In this document: positions 55,079 through 64,000 of the stretch, one piece after another
How the letters are laid out: each line of letters opens with the position of its first letter
How positions within the stretch are numbered: position 1 is the first letter of the stretch
Assembly: GCF_003724155.1 (NCBI RefSeq)
Contig: NZ_RJJQ01000001.1
Span: 1-64,000, forward strand
DNA length: 64,000 nucleotides
From: Flexivirga caeni
GTDB taxonomy: Bacteria > Actinomycetota > Actinomycetes > Actinomycetales > Dermatophilaceae
Direction of reading: 5' to 3'
Translations under genes and position numbers: made by a program
Notes under the pieces: model-generated
The model's database searches: none
What the model saw: the letters and a program-made list of their open reading frames with translations, nothing else
Told to the model about the DNA's origin: nothing

Positions 55079-55696
55079 TCACCGCGTGCGCAGTTCGCCC
55101 AGTCGCGGCACCAACTCGGTCAGCTCACCGACGATGAGGTCGGCACCGGCGGCCCGCAGCGTGACGGCGTCCGCGGGGCCGGTGGTCACACCGACCGCGA
55201 CGGCTTCCGCCGCCCGCGCCGCATGCATGTCCCCCGCGTGGTCGCCGACGTATGCCGTAGCCCCGTGCTCACGCAGCGGAGCCGACTTGTCGTGCCCGAA
55301 GAGATCGCCGACCACGACGTCCGGCACGATCCCCACGTGTTCCAGCGTTGCGCGCACGGCGGGCGGGTTCTTCGCGCTCACGACCAGGACCGTCCCGCCA
55401 GTCTCGTGGATGGCGGCGACCAGCGCGGCCGCACCCGGCAGCGGCACCGTCAGCTCGATCGCGTGCTGCAGGTAGTGCGCCCGGTAGTCGGCTGCTGCGG
55501 CCACCACCTGGCCGGCCGGTAGGAAGTGCCCCAGATTGTCCAGCAGCGGCGCGCCGATGAGCGGCCAGAGCTGTTCGTCGGTCGCGGCAACACCACGCTC
55601 CTGCAACACCTTTCGCATGCTGCCCGCGATGCTGTGGCGCGAGTCGACCAGTGTCATGTCCAGGTCGAAACCGACGACGAGTCCTGCGTCCTTCAT
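55079..55696 (-). CDS. HAD-family phosphatase
   Basis: The protein has 205 residues. Motif I is GFDLDMTLVDS (DxDxT), followed by a helical cap. Motif II is VLVVSAKNPP, the Lys is in DLFGHDKSAPL and motif IV is YVGDHAGDMHAAR. It is a phosphoglycolate phosphatase-like hydrolase; the substrate is not known. GTG 55702 is an alternative start. The membrane protein gene ends 9 bases before it, so the two are probably cotranscribed. Confidence 0.82.
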   Translation of the reverse strand: MKDAGLVVGFDLDMTLVDSRHSIAGSMRKVLQERGVAATDEQLWPLIGAPLLDNLGHFLPAGQVVAAAADYRAHYLQHAIELTVPLPGAAALVAAIHETGGTVLVVSAKNPPAVRATLEHVGIVPDVVVGDLFGHDKSAPLREHGATAYVGDHAGDMHAARAAEAVAVGVTTGPADAVTLRAAGADLIVGELTELVPRLGELRTR

Positions 55697-55705
55697 GGAC
55701 ACTTC

Positions 55706-56407
55706 TTATCGTCCGTAGGGGTCCTTCGGATCGCCCGGGGTCGGGCCGTATGGCGGCTGGCCGCCTGGGGCCGGGCCGCTGTGTGGCGGGGGGCCCGCGC
55801 CATACGGGCCGGGGTAGGTGCCCGGCGCCCCCGGATATCCGGCAGCGGCCAGGCGAGCCCGGTTGCGTTCCTTGCCGGAATTGACCAGCTTGACGATGCC
55901 GATGATCAGCAGCACGACTCCCACGAGGAACACGAGAGCGCCGCCGCCGACGCCGATGCCGATCGGCACCAGCACCCGGTGGGCGATGTCGCCGGCGATG
56001 TCCGAGTCCAGCACCTTGGTCCGCAACCCTGAGCAGTCGATCGTGTAGTCGCCGGCGGTAGTGGGCTGGAAGGTGCCGACGCGGGTCAGCGCCGTGCTGC
56101 CCCAGTCGATAGTGAGGCGTCCGTCGCCCTGGCTGACCGCGACCTGCTGACCGTCGGGTCCGGTGATCCGGCAGGCCGGCAGGGCCTGGGAATCGTCATA
56201 CGTGCCATCGACCAGGATCGTCTGGCTGTCCGTCGTGTCGACGTGCACGCTGCTGCTCGCGGCATGCCACGGCTGATCGTTGACAGCGCTCATGCCGTGA
56301 GACACGCCCTGCCAGATGCCGATGCCTGCGGCGGCCGGCGCCAGGATCAGCATCAGGACCGCACCGACGATCGTCAGCGCGAGTCCGCGTCGTCGGGGCA
56401 GGCTCAT
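55706..56407 (-). CDS. Membrane protein with extracellular domain and Pro/Gly-rich tail
   Basis: The protein has 233 residues. Helices are at about 9-30 (LALTIVGAVLMLILAPAAAG) and 145-170 (VLVPIGIGVGGGALVFLVGV). Between them is a beta-rich extracellular part (TILVDGTYDDSQALPACRIT, TTAGDYTIDCSG). The cytoplasmic tail is rich in Pro, Gly and Tyr (YPGAPGTYPGPYGAGPPPHS). Such architecture is common in actinobacterial proteins of unknown function. I cannot assign a role. Confidence 0.65.
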   Translation of the reverse strand: MSLPRRRGLALTIVGAVLMLILAPAAAGIGIWQGVSHGMSAVNDQPWHAASSSVHVDTTDSQTILVDGTYDDSQALPACRITGPDGQQVAVSQGDGRLTIDWGSTALTRVGTFQPTTAGDYTIDCSGLRTKVLDSDIAGDIAHRVLVPIGIGVGGGALVFLVGVVLLIIGIVKLVNSGKERNRARLAAAGYPGAPGTYPGPYGAGPPPHSGPAPGGQPPYGPTPGDPKDPYGR

Positions 56408-56519
56408 GGTTTCCTTCCGGCCGGGTGACGGTCACCGGGCGCAGTGCCATCATCCCCCACCCGAGCGGTGACGCGCGCCTCAACGGTCCCGTCGGCGCTC
56501 CGATCCGGCGTACGGCTCC

Positions 56520-58406
56520 TCAGCCGACCGGCATACCCACTCGGCGCTGGGAATCCCAGAGCCGGGCGTAGGCGCCACCCGCGGCGAGCAGCGACTCGTG
56601 TGTGCCGCGCTCGATGATCCGGCCGTGGTCGAGCACGACGATCAGGTCCGCGTCGCGCACGGTGGACAGCCGGTGGGCGATGGTGAGGGTGGTGCGACCG
56701 CGGCTCACCTCGTCGAGTGCGAGTTGCACCGCGCGCTCGGTGGCATTGTCCAGCGCACTGGTGGCCTCGTCGAGGACCAGCACGCGAGGGTCGTGAAGAA
56801 TGGTGCGGGCCAAGGCGATTCGCTGTTTCTCCCCGCCGGAGAAGCGGTAGCCGCGAGCGCCGACCAGCGTGTCGTACCCGTCGGGCAGTGCCTCGATGAG
56901 GTCGTGCACCTGCGCCGAGCGGGTGGCCGCCTCGATCTGCGCGTCGGTAGCATCCGGGCGGGCGTAGCGCAGGTTCTCGCGGATCGTGGTGTGCAGCAGG
57001 TAGGTCTCCTGGGAGACCACCCCGACGAGCGATGCGACGTCCTGCAAGGTCATCTCCCGCAAGTCGACGCCGTCGATCGCGACGGATCCGCTGGCCGGGT
57101 CGTGCAGCCGGGAGACGAGACCGGCGAGCGTCGATTTGCCGGAGCCGGTCGCTCCGACGAGCGCGACCTGGGCGCCGGCCGGCAGCCTCAGGTCAATGCC
57201 GTCCAGGGCGTTGCGATCGGCACCGTCATACCGGTAACGAACGCCGGTCAGCGTGACCTCGCCGCGGGCGGTGGCGACGTCGATCGGCACCGGGTGCTCG
57301 GGGTCGTCGATGGTGACGGGCAGGTCGAGGAACTCGAAGACCCGGCTGAACAGGGCCATCGACGTCACAACCTCGGCGCCGACGTTGAGCACGCCGAGCA
57401 CCGGGCGGAAGAGCGCTGCCTGCAGGGTGGTGAACGCGACGAGCGTGCCGATCGACATACCTCCGCCCGTGGCGGGCAGACCGGCGGCCAGATAGATCAG
57501 CGCCGGTATGGCGGCGAAGACGATCGCCATCGTGCCCATCCGCCATCGACCGGCCATCTGCGATTGGAGCTCCAATTCGGTGAGTTCCGAGGAGGTTTCG
57601 CGGAACCGTGCCGAGAGGGCCGGGCCAGATCCGACGGTCTTGGCGAGCATGACGCCGCTGATCGAGAGCGACTCCTCGATCTGGGTCTGCATGTCGGCGA
57701 GCGCCCGCTGCGCGCGGGCCTGGATGGTGCGGCGCAGCCGCGCGACGCGGCGGGTCAGCCAGATCGCCGGAGGCAGGATCAGCAGGCTGAGCAGGGACAG
57801 GCGCCAGGAGAGCACGACCATGGCGATCGCCGTGCCGACGGCAGTGGTGATGTTGGTGGCCACGGAGGTCGCCGAGTCGGTGACGACCGTCTGCATGGCG
57901 TTGACGTCGTTAGTCAGGCGGGACTGCACCTCGCCGCCACGGGTGCGGGTGAAGAAGCCCAGCGACATGCGTTGCAGGTGGGTGAACAGGTCGGTGCGCA
58001 GCCCGTGCATGACCTGCTGGCCGATGCGGGTGGACAGGAAGGTTTGCACGACCCCCAGCGCCTGGGTGACCACGGTGACGATCAGCATCGCCCCGACGAG
58101 TTCGAGCAGCAGCGAGACGTTGTGCTGCGGGATGGCGCTGTCGATCAAGCGGCGGATGAGGAACGGCGTCACCAGCCCGATCAGGGAGCTGGCGACGATG
58201 ATGCCGGTGACCACCGCGAGGGGGAAGCGATGCTGCCGGAAGAGGCCGGCGATCCGGCGCAGGGAGACGGGATGTTCGGCGAGTTGCTCGACGTCGGCGG
58301 GGTCCTTCTTGCGACTGGCGCGGGTGCCGGGCGGCCGGCCGCCTCGTTCGCCGAGGCCGCGCGGTTGCAGGCCCGAAGATCCGGAAATTGTCGGGGTGCC
58401 CGTCAT
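56520..58406 (-). CDS. ABC exporter (fused permease and ATPase)
   Basis: The protein has 628 residues. The N-terminal six-helix exporter domain spans about 50-350 (TPFLIRRLIDSAIPQHNVSL, LSTRIGQQVMHGLRTDLFTH). The ATPase domain from about 385 has Walker A GATGSGKSTLAG, Q-loop VSQETYLLHTTIRENL, signature YRFSGGEKQRIALARTIL and Walker B VLVLDEATSALD. It is a homodimeric or heterodimeric drug- or lipid-type exporter. It is divergent from the MarR gene, and the shared 86-base region holds a palindromic operator, so MarR probably represses it. Confidence 0.9.
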   Translation of the reverse strand: MTGTPTISGSSGLQPRGLGERGGRPPGTRASRKKDPADVEQLAEHPVSLRRIAGLFRQHRFPLAVVTGIIVASSLIGLVTPFLIRRLIDSAIPQHNVSLLLELVGAMLIVTVVTQALGVVQTFLSTRIGQQVMHGLRTDLFTHLQRMSLGFFTRTRGGEVQSRLTNDVNAMQTVVTDSATSVATNITTAVGTAIAMVVLSWRLSLLSLLILPPAIWLTRRVARLRRTIQARAQRALADMQTQIEESLSISGVMLAKTVGSGPALSARFRETSSELTELELQSQMAGRWRMGTMAIVFAAIPALIYLAAGLPATGGGMSIGTLVAFTTLQAALFRPVLGVLNVGAEVVTSMALFSRVFEFLDLPVTIDDPEHPVPIDVATARGEVTLTGVRYRYDGADRNALDGIDLRLPAGAQVALVGATGSGKSTLAGLVSRLHDPASGSVAIDGVDLREMTLQDVASLVGVVSQETYLLHTTIRENLRYARPDATDAQIEAATRSAQVHDLIEALPDGYDTLVGARGYRFSGGEKQRIALARTILHDPRVLVLDEATSALDNATERAVQLALDEVSRGRTTLTIAHRLSTVRDADLIVVLDHGRIIERGTHESLLAAGGAYARLWDSQRRVGMPVG

Positions 58407-58441
58407 AGGGCAGCACCTGCCTTTCGGTTGATCGGCATTGA

Positions 58442-58470
58442 TGAGGTTACCTCACAGTGTTGTAACCTCA
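58442..58470. promoter_or_regulatory. MarR operator between divergent exporter and regulator genes
   Basis: TGAGGTTAC (58442-58450) and GTAACCTCA (58462-58470) are a perfect 9-base inverted repeat with 11 bases between. The left half is also a palindrome by itself, TGAGGT-T-ACCTCA (58442-58454). The site lies just upstream of the marR -10 element and 36 bases from the exporter start, so it can control both directions. Confidence 0.7.
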
Positions 58471-58480
58471 ACAGCCGCCC

Positions 58481-58486
58481 TACAAT
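58481..58486 (+). promoter_or_regulatory. -10 element of leaderless marR promoter
   Basis: TACAAT is followed by 6 bases and then ATG 58493. The operator palindrome overlaps the expected -35 region, which allows autorepression. Confidence 0.55.
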
Positions 58487-58492
58487 TCCCGT

Positions 58493-58960
58493 ATGCCGCC
58501 ACGTCCGCAGCCCGACATTGAGGACGAACCAACGCTCGCCCAGTCGGTCATGCGCGTTGCGCGCATGCTGCGGCGGGCGAGCCAGAGCGAACTCGAGCCG
58601 TTCGGCCTGACCCCCAGCCAGTCGCGGGCGCTCGGAGTGGTCAGCCGCTGCGGGGATCGGCCGCCGCGCCTGCGGGACATCGCGGCGCGCCTCGACATCG
58701 CGCCACGCTCCGCGACCGAGGTAATGGACGACCTGCAGCAGCGCGGTCTTGTCGAACGCACGCCGGACCCGACCGACCGGCGCGCCGTGACCATCACACT
58801 GACCGATGCCGGCCGGGAGTTGCGCCGCCGGATCGAGCGCGCCCGGGCTCGGCAGGGTGACGCCTTCTTCGGACACCTGAGCGCCGAGCAGCGAGCGGAT
58901 CTCGCCGACCTGCTGCAATCCGCACTCGCACCGCACACGTCGCCCCGATCGCCGCGCTGA
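58493..58960 (+). CDS. MarR-family transcriptional regulator
   Basis: The protein has 155 residues. The winged helix-turn-helix is typical: LTPSQSRALGVVSRCG, then RLRDIAARLDIAPRSATEVM, DDLQQRGLVERTPDPTDRRA (wing with Asp-x-Arg) and VTITLTDAGRELRRRIE. Dimer helices lie at both ends. It is divergent from the ABC exporter and has a palindromic operator between the two, which is the classic arrangement of a ligand-responsive exporter repressor. Confidence 0.9.
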   Translation: MPPRPQPDIEDEPTLAQSVMRVARMLRRASQSELEPFGLTPSQSRALGVVSRCGDRPPRLRDIAARLDIAPRSATEVMDDLQQRGLVERTPDPTDRRAVTITLTDAGRELRRRIERARARQGDAFFGHLSAEQRADLADLLQSALAPHTSPRSPR

Positions 58961-59103
58961 CGCGAGCGGCGTGCGCGGCGGGCGCAACCAGCAACGGTCG
59001 CCGATTGCGCGCGAGCTTCGGCGGCAAACCTCGTCCCCAAAGCTCGACGGTCGCGCCTCCGGGACGGGTAACTGGCGGGCGTCCCCGCCATACTCCGATA
59101 TTA

Positions 59104-59118
59104 ATGTCAGATTGACAT
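59104..59118. promoter_or_regulatory. Palindrome in the SPFH gene promoter region
   Basis: ATGTCA-GAT-TGACAT is a perfect 6-3-6 inverted repeat in an A+T-rich stretch 59 bases before the SPFH start. A regulator binding site is likely; its owner is unknown. Confidence 0.5.
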
Positions 59119-59137
59119 ATATACCCCAGCCGTCTTA

Positions 59138-59154
59138 TAGTCATATCGACTCTA
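59138..59154. promoter_or_regulatory. Second palindrome in the SPFH gene promoter region
   Basis: TAGTC-ATATC-GACTCTA is a 4-5-4 core inverted repeat with near-matching flanks. Its TAGTC...GACT form resembles, loosely and from memory, NrtR-type boxes of NAD genes. It lies between the first palindrome and the ribosome site GAGGAGG. Confidence 0.4.
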
Positions 59155-59176
59155 ACAACAGACAGAGGAGGACGTC

Positions 59177-60175
59177 ATGGCTGACATCGCCCGCTATCCC
59201 TTCGTTCGCCACCTGCGCGGATCGGGCACGACGCACGTCGAACACATCCGGAAGGGCACTACCGTCCACGCGGGAGCCGGCGCCTCGTTCTGGTTCCGGC
59301 CGCTCTCCGCCGTACTCAACGAGGTGCCGATCGATGACCGGGAACTGCCGCTGCTGTTCCACGCGCGCACCAGCGACTTCCAGGACGTGACGGTGCAAGC
59401 GACCATCACCTACCGCGTCACCGACCCGGCGACCACCGCGGGCCGCATTGACTTCTCGATCGACCCGGAGACCGGCCGGTGGCGTGGCACCCCGCTGGAG
59501 CAGGTCGCGGGGCTGCTCGTCGAGTCGGCCCAGCAGTACGCGATCGACCGGCTCGCGACCGTCGACCTGCCGACGGCGATGGCCGCCGGAGTCGGACCGG
59601 TGCGGGCCGTGATTGCCGACGGCCTACGCGCAGACACCCGCCTGGCCGAGACCGGCATCGCGGTCGTCGGGGTGCGCGTGGTCGCGCTGCGGCCTGAACC
59701 CGAGGTCGAGAAGGCGCTGCGTACGCCGACCCGCGAGCACGTGCAGCAGGAGGCCGACAGGGCGACCTTCGAGCGGCGCGCGGTCGCCGTCGAACGCGAG
59801 CGGGCGATCGGCGAGAACGAGTTGCAGACGAAGATCGAGCTCGCCCGCCGCGAGGAACAGCTGGTCGGCCAGCGTGGCGCCAACGCCCGCCGCGAAGCAG
59901 AGGAGAACGCCGTGGCCGGTGCGATCGCCGCCGAAGCGGAGGCCAAGCGCACGGTCACCCTGAGCGAGGCGAGCGCCGAGGGCACCCGGCTCGCCGGTGC
60001 CGCCCAGGGGGCGGCCGAGGCGGCGCGCGTCGCGGCATACCGGGACGTCCCCGAGACGGTGCTATTCGCGCTGTCGGTGAAGGAGCTGGCTGCGAACCTG
60101 CCGCAGATCGACACGCTCGTGCTCAGCCCCGACCTGCTGACCAAGGCGCTCGCTCACCTCGGAGCCGCGAAATGA
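59177..60175 (+). CDS. SPFH/Band 7 domain protein
   Basis: The protein has 332 residues and no membrane helix. GAGGAGG precedes the ATG. The SPFH domain covers about 10-190 ([57 protein letters not shown]). A long charged coiled coil follows at about 195-285 ([39 protein letters not shown]), then [20 protein letters not shown]. This is a stomatin/flotillin-like scaffold, here apparently cytosolic. It overlaps the NAD kinase-like gene by 4 bases, so the two products probably work together. Confidence 0.85.
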   Translation: MADIARYPFVRHLRGSGTTHVEHIRKGTTVHAGAGASFWFRPLSAVLNEVPIDDRELPLLFHARTSDFQDVTVQATITYRVTDPATTAGRIDFSIDPETGRWRGTPLEQVAGLLVESAQQYAIDRLATVDLPTAMAAGVGPVRAVIADGLRADTRLAETGIAVVGVRVVALRPEPEVEKALRTPTREHVQQEADRATFERRAVAVERERAIGENELQTKIELARREEQLVGQRGANARREAEENAVAGAIAAEAEAKRTVTLSEASAEGTRLAGAAQGAAEAARVAAYRDVPETVLFALSVKELAANLPQIDTLVLSPDLLTKALAHLGAAK

Positions 60176-61110
60176 TAAACACCCCACGAAGTTCTCCGCT
60201 CGTACCTCGCTCCGATACTTCGCGGGGACCCCGAGGGAGCACCCCAAGGGTTGTCGTCGTCCACCGACGCACAGAGTATGACGAACTGCTCGCGACCCAC
60301 GGCACTCGCGGCCAGGCGGCGTTCTTCCTGCGCAGCCGCGGGCGTGACCTGAACGAACTCGAGGAACGGCACCTGCTGACCCAGGCCGCCCTCGACGCGG
60401 CGACCGCGGCGATCCCGGTGGACTGGCGGCGCGGCACGGTCGAGCGCGCGGACGTCGCGCGGTTTCTCTTCGCGCTCGAAGACGTCGTCGTGGTCGTCGG
60501 GCAGGACGGCCTGGTCGCGAACGTCGCGAAGTATCTCGACGGTCAGCCGGTCATCGGTGTTGACCCCGAGCCGGGCCGCAATGCCGGTGTGCTGGTGACA
60601 CATTCGGCTCGCGACCTGCCCGAGTTGTTGCGGATGCACGGCCAGGCCGTCGAACGCACGATGGTGCGTGCCGCGCTCGATGACGGGCAGCAACTGCTGG
60701 CGCTCAACGAGATCTTCGTCGGGCACCCGAGTCACCAGACTGCGCGCTACGACCTCTTCGCGCCGAACGCGCGGCCGGAGTCGCAGGCGTCGTCGGGCGT
60801 GATCGTGTCGACCGGGACGGGCGCGACCGGGTGGTGCCGCTCCATCGCTCTCGAGCGTCGCAGCCGGCTGGCACTGCCCTCGCCATACGAACCACGGCTG
60901 GTGTGGTTCGTCCGCGAAGCGTGGCCGTCCCCGGCCACGGGCGTCGGCCTCACCGAGGGCGAGCTCATCGGCGGTGAACTCGCGCTCACTGTCGCCTCGG
61001 ACCGCCTCGTTGCCTTCGGCGACGGCATCGAGACCGACGCACTCACGCTCACCTGGGGTCAGACGGTGCGCGTCGGACCCGCCGACCGTGCCCTGCGCCT
61101 GGTCGTATGA
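60172..61110 (+). CDS. NAD kinase-like protein coupled to SPFH protein
   Basis: The protein has 312 residues. After an unusual N-terminus ([15 protein letters not shown]) come [37 protein letters not shown] (the GGDG nucleotide loop reads GQDG), [20 protein letters not shown] (NE motif) and [15 protein letters not shown]. These are the marks of the NAD kinase/diacylglycerol kinase fold. The first Gly of GGDG is Gln, so kinase activity is uncertain and NAD sensing is possible. The first 25 codons overlap a repeat-like inverted sequence, and true homology may start near residue 27. Confidence 0.7.
   Translation: MINTPRSSPLVPRSDTSRGPRGSTPRVVVVHRRTEYDELLATHGTRGQAAFFLRSRGRDLNELEERHLLTQAALDAATAAIPVDWRRGTVERADVARFLFALEDVVVVVGQDGLVANVAKYLDGQPVIGVDPEPGRNAGVLVTHSARDLPELLRMHGQAVERTMVRAALDDGQQLLALNEIFVGHPSHQTARYDLFAPNARPESQASSGVIVSTGTGATGWCRSIALERRSRLALPSPYEPRLVWFVREAWPSPATGVGLTEGELIGGELALTVASDRLVAFGDGIETDALTLTWGQTVRVGPADRALRLVV
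60182..60227. repeat. Inverted repeat inside the start of the NAD kinase-like gene
   Basis: CCCCACGAAGT (60182-60192) pairs with ACTTCGCGGGG (60217-60227) with one mismatch. The loop contains CGCTCGTACCTCGCT, close to the intergenic repeat at 30325. It codes for residues 4-19 of the gene. Confidence 0.5.
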
Positions 61111-61140
61111 CGAAAACCCCACGCAGCTAGCCGGTTTCGG

Positions 61141-61887
61141 TCAGTTCCAGGGCTCTCCGAAGGCCCGGATTCGATCCTCGGGAGGCGTCGCGGACAACAG
61201 AGCAACGATCTCCCTGGCCGCTTCGTCCGGGTCCGGGTTGTCGCACGGAATGCGTAGTCCGACGTATGCCGGGCCAGACCTGGGCGTGTCGCCGACTTTT
61301 CCGAACGACAGTTCCACGCCGTCGGCCCGCCACGCCGGTGACACCCACTGCAGCCGGAACTCCGGCGCCACGCTGAACCCGGCGGCTCGCAGCCGTGTCT
61401 CGACCAGCCGCGCCGTGAGCCGCCGAGGCGTCTCCCAGGACCGGTCGGCCGCCGCGCGACACACCTCGGCCTCGTACTGCGCTGCTTCGAAATGTATGGC
61501 GGGCAGACCCCATGCCCGGCCGTCGAACCGGTCCACGTCGTCGCGCACCGGACCATCGAACACACCGGTGTAGTTGCGGAAGTCCATCCACGAGATGCGG
61601 CGGCCGTCCGGAGAACGCTCGATCCAGGGCGCAATGACGCCGCATCCCGGCACTCCGCAGGAACAGCGGTAGACGGCCACGCGCCGGCCGATGTGGACGG
61701 GCAGCAACGGTCGCTCACCACCGAGGATGTCGGCCGGATCGAAACCCCGCCAGCCTTCGGCAACCGTCTCGAACGGATTCTTCCCATCGACGCGGAGCGC
61801 CATCTCCGGCCAGTCGGGATTGTCGCCGACTTCGAAATGTATTGAGAGCGTGGAGGTTTCGGACGTTTCAGCAGCGGAGTGCGTCAT
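61141..61887 (-). CDS. Hypothetical protein with CSCGVPGCG motif
   Basis: The protein has 248 residues from ATG 61887; ATG 61920 would add 11 residues, and neither has a clear ribosome site. The N-terminal half is LSIHFEVGDNPDWPEMALRV, then ADILGGERPLLPVHIGRRVA and YRCSCGVPGCGVIAPWIERS, where the cysteines may bind metal. WMDFRNYTGVFDGPV follows. The C-terminal half reads VETRLRAAGFSVAPEFRLQW. I know similar actinobacterial hypothetical proteins but no function. It lies downstream of DUF3024 on the same strand. Confidence 0.6.
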   Translation of the reverse strand: MTHSAAETSETSTLSIHFEVGDNPDWPEMALRVDGKNPFETVAEGWRGFDPADILGGERPLLPVHIGRRVAVYRCSCGVPGCGVIAPWIERSPDGRRISWMDFRNYTGVFDGPVRDDVDRFDGRAWGLPAIHFEAAQYEAEVCRAAADRSWETPRRLTARLVETRLRAAGFSVAPEFRLQWVSPAWRADGVELSFGKVGDTPRSGPAYVGLRIPCDNPDPDEAAREIVALLSATPPEDRIRAFGEPWN

Positions 61888-61981
61888 ACGATCGGCGCTT
61901 TGCGGCGCACCGGGAGCCATCACCAAGGGCCGCAGGGCGCGGCCGAGTCGCGTGAACAGCGTAGTGCGCCCTTCCGCGGAT

Positions 61982-62338
61982 CTAGAAACGGTCGGAGAAG
62001 ATGCGCCCTGAGTTGAAGTCGACCTCCTCGAGCATCTGCACCATCGACCCGGAGTGGACGCCACCCCGTGCATAGCGCCCCCACCGGTCGGTGTATGGCT
62101 TGTAGTAGTAGAGCCCCCACTGCCGCTCGTCCTCGTAGTAGCGCAATTGGAAGAACTTCCGGTGCGTCCAGCCGCCGTCGCCGCTCCAATGCGGCCGCGA
62201 TTCGCAGAGCGTGACGAAGGCGCCACGGATGTGGTACTCGATCCGCACCTCGTGCCGGGCGCCTGGGGGCACCTTCGAGTCGCACCAACGCTGCAGCCGC
62301 GCAACGTCGGTCTCCGGGATCTTGCGCCGCCACACCAT
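61982..62338 (-). CDS. DUF3024 family protein
   Basis: The protein has 118 residues. It starts MVWRRKIPETDVARLQRWCD. The domain then shows HEVRIEYHIRGAFVTLCESR, FFQLRYYEDERQWGLYYYKP and MVQMLEEVDFNSGRIFSDRF. The pattern 'v.iey.irg..vtl.E.rp', a 'RY...+.W.LYy' strand pair and a 'lL.e.d....g.Fw' ending fits DUF3024, of unknown function. It starts 6 bases after the menB stop, so it may be cotranscribed with menB. Confidence 0.7.
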   Translation of the reverse strand: MVWRRKIPETDVARLQRWCDSKVPPGARHEVRIEYHIRGAFVTLCESRPHWSGDGGWTHRKFFQLRYYEDERQWGLYYYKPYTDRWGRYARGGVHSGSMVQMLEEVDFNSGRIFSDRF

Positions 62339-62343
62339 ACGGC

Positions 62344-63282
<939 letters not shown>

Positions 63283-63313
63283 CCGCACGAGCTTATGACT
63301 ACCGTCGTATGCC

Positions 63314-64000
63314 GTGACGCCTTCCCCGACGCTGGACGAACTGCTCGACACCATGCACGTCGTCAGCATCCCGATGCGCGTGCGTTTCCGCGGTGTGCTG
63401 CATCGCGAAATCGCCGTATTTGCAGGTCCGTCCGGCTGGGGCGAGTTCTCACCCTTCCTGGAGTATGACGCCCCCGAGGCGTCCCGCTGGCTCGCCGCCG
63501 CGATCGACGCAGCCTGGGGTTCGTGGCCGGTCGCTGTCCGCTCGGCCGTGCCGGTGAACGCGACGGTGCCCGCCGTCGCCGCGTCGGAGGTCGCGGCCGT
63601 GCTCGCCCGGTATGACGGCTGCCGGACCGCCAAGGTCAAGGTCGCCGAGCGCGGTCAGTCGCTTCCTGACGACGTGGCGCGCGTTGCAGCGGTACGCGAC
63701 ACGATGGGCTCCGGCGCGTTCGTCCGCGTGGACGCCAACGGCGGATGGTCGGTCGACGATGCGCTGTCGGCGATCGAGGCGCTGGCGCCATACGTCCTGG
63801 AGTATGTCGAGCAACCCTGCGCGACCGTCGATGAACTCGTCGAGCTGCGGAAACGGTTGGCACGAAACGGCATCGGCGTGCGGATCGCGGCGGATGAGTC
63901 GATCCGCAAGGCTGAGGACCCACTGCGCGTGGCCCGGCTCGGCGCCGCGGACGTCGCGGTCGTGAAGGTCGCCCCGCTCGGCGGCGTCTCGTCGGCTCGG
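63314..64000 (+). CDS. menC: o-Succinylbenzoate synthase MenC (partial, 3' end outside window)
   Basis: From GTG 63314 the frame stays open to the window end, giving 229 residues. An N-terminal capping domain (VSIPMRVRFRGVLHREIAVF, GWGEFSPFLEYDAPEA) leads into the enolase-type barrel: the Lys pair in CRTAKVKVAERG, metal ligands in VRVDANGGWSVDD (Asp), EYVEQPCATVDEL (Glu) and RIAADESIRKAED (Asp), and the second catalytic Lys in VAVVKVAPLGGV. It dehydrates SHCHC to succinylbenzoate in menaquinone synthesis. An in-frame stop at 63296-63298 limits the start; the ATG at 63353 is a weaker choice. Confidence 0.92.
   Translation, partial: MTPSPTLDELLDTMHVVSIPMRVRFRGVLHREIAVFAGPSGWGEFSPFLEYDAPEASRWLAAAIDAAWGSWPVAVRSAVPVNATVPAVAASEVAAVLARYDGCRTAKVKVAERGQSLPDDVARVAAVRDTMGSGAFVRVDANGGWSVDDALSAIEALAPYVLEYVEQPCATVDELVELRKRLARNGIGVRIAADESIRKAEDPLRVARLGAADVAVVKVAPLGGVSSAR

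Noticed and set aside
56598-58610. 670-codon open frame antisense to the ABC exporter
   Set aside because: It is a shadow of the exporter gene, rich in Arg, Gly and Asp repeats without recognisable motifs.

Overview
The window is high-GC actinobacterial DNA. The set of families fits the Micrococcales, and Dermacoccaceae or Intrasporangiaceae would be my guess, at low confidence. Supporting signs are an IdeR/DtxR-type iron box, a furA-katG pair, menaquinone genes (menD, menB, menC), an XPB-type helicase with its helicase-associated partner, the DUF3027 and cold-shock gene pair, DUF2530, ATGA start-stop overlaps, and several apparently leaderless promoters.

The left end (1-6.9 kb) looks like an accessory or defence island. 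It starts in the 5' end of an IS5-family insertion sequence. Next come a three-gene minus-strand operon with an MbcA-like antitoxin-type protein, a fragment of a DUF2326 ATPase gene, and a three-gene operon that I read as a Kiwa-like anti-phage module: a KwaA-like membrane protein, a KwaB-like DUF4868 protein, and a small protein with PD-(D/E)XK-like spacing. Opposite this operon lies a membrane-anchored MerR regulator of the Rv1828/FtsR type. A frameshifted TIR-like remnant closes the island. The short motif GTATGNC, frequent in the rest of the window, is at background level here and absent between about 3.2 and 6.8 kb.

From 6.9 to 30 kb the content is chromosomal: a Pr6Pr-type membrane protein, a TetM/Otr(A)-type GTPase, an iron-boxed siderophore-binding lipoprotein, a PAP2-diacylglycerol kinase fusion with a cytochrome P450, a three-gene FtsX/MacB-type ABC system, furA-katG, a CapA lipoprotein, treY-treZ for trehalose from glucan, a flavodoxin-like protein, an MFS transporter and menD. 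From 30 to 40 kb an RsbRD-PucR regulator precedes a complete Liv-type ABC operon (binding protein, two permeases, two ATPases). An aldose epimerase, an acyl-CoA synthetase and a membrane gene interrupted by an in-frame amber codon follow. From 40 to 55 kb are the XPB helicase and its helicase-associated partner, separated by secreted and metallo-peptidases, a GNAT and a YbaK-like protein, then an NCS2 purine permease, DUF2530, zwf, DUF3027 and a cold-shock protein. From 55 to 64 kb are a HAD phosphatase, an ABC exporter divergent from a MarR regulator with a palindromic operator, an SPFH protein coupled to an NAD kinase-like protein, DUF3024, menB and the start of menC.

Three or four intergenic regions carry a family of nested hairpins built from one short unit repeated twice and then inverted twice. 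No tRNA, rRNA, CRISPR array or replication origin was seen.
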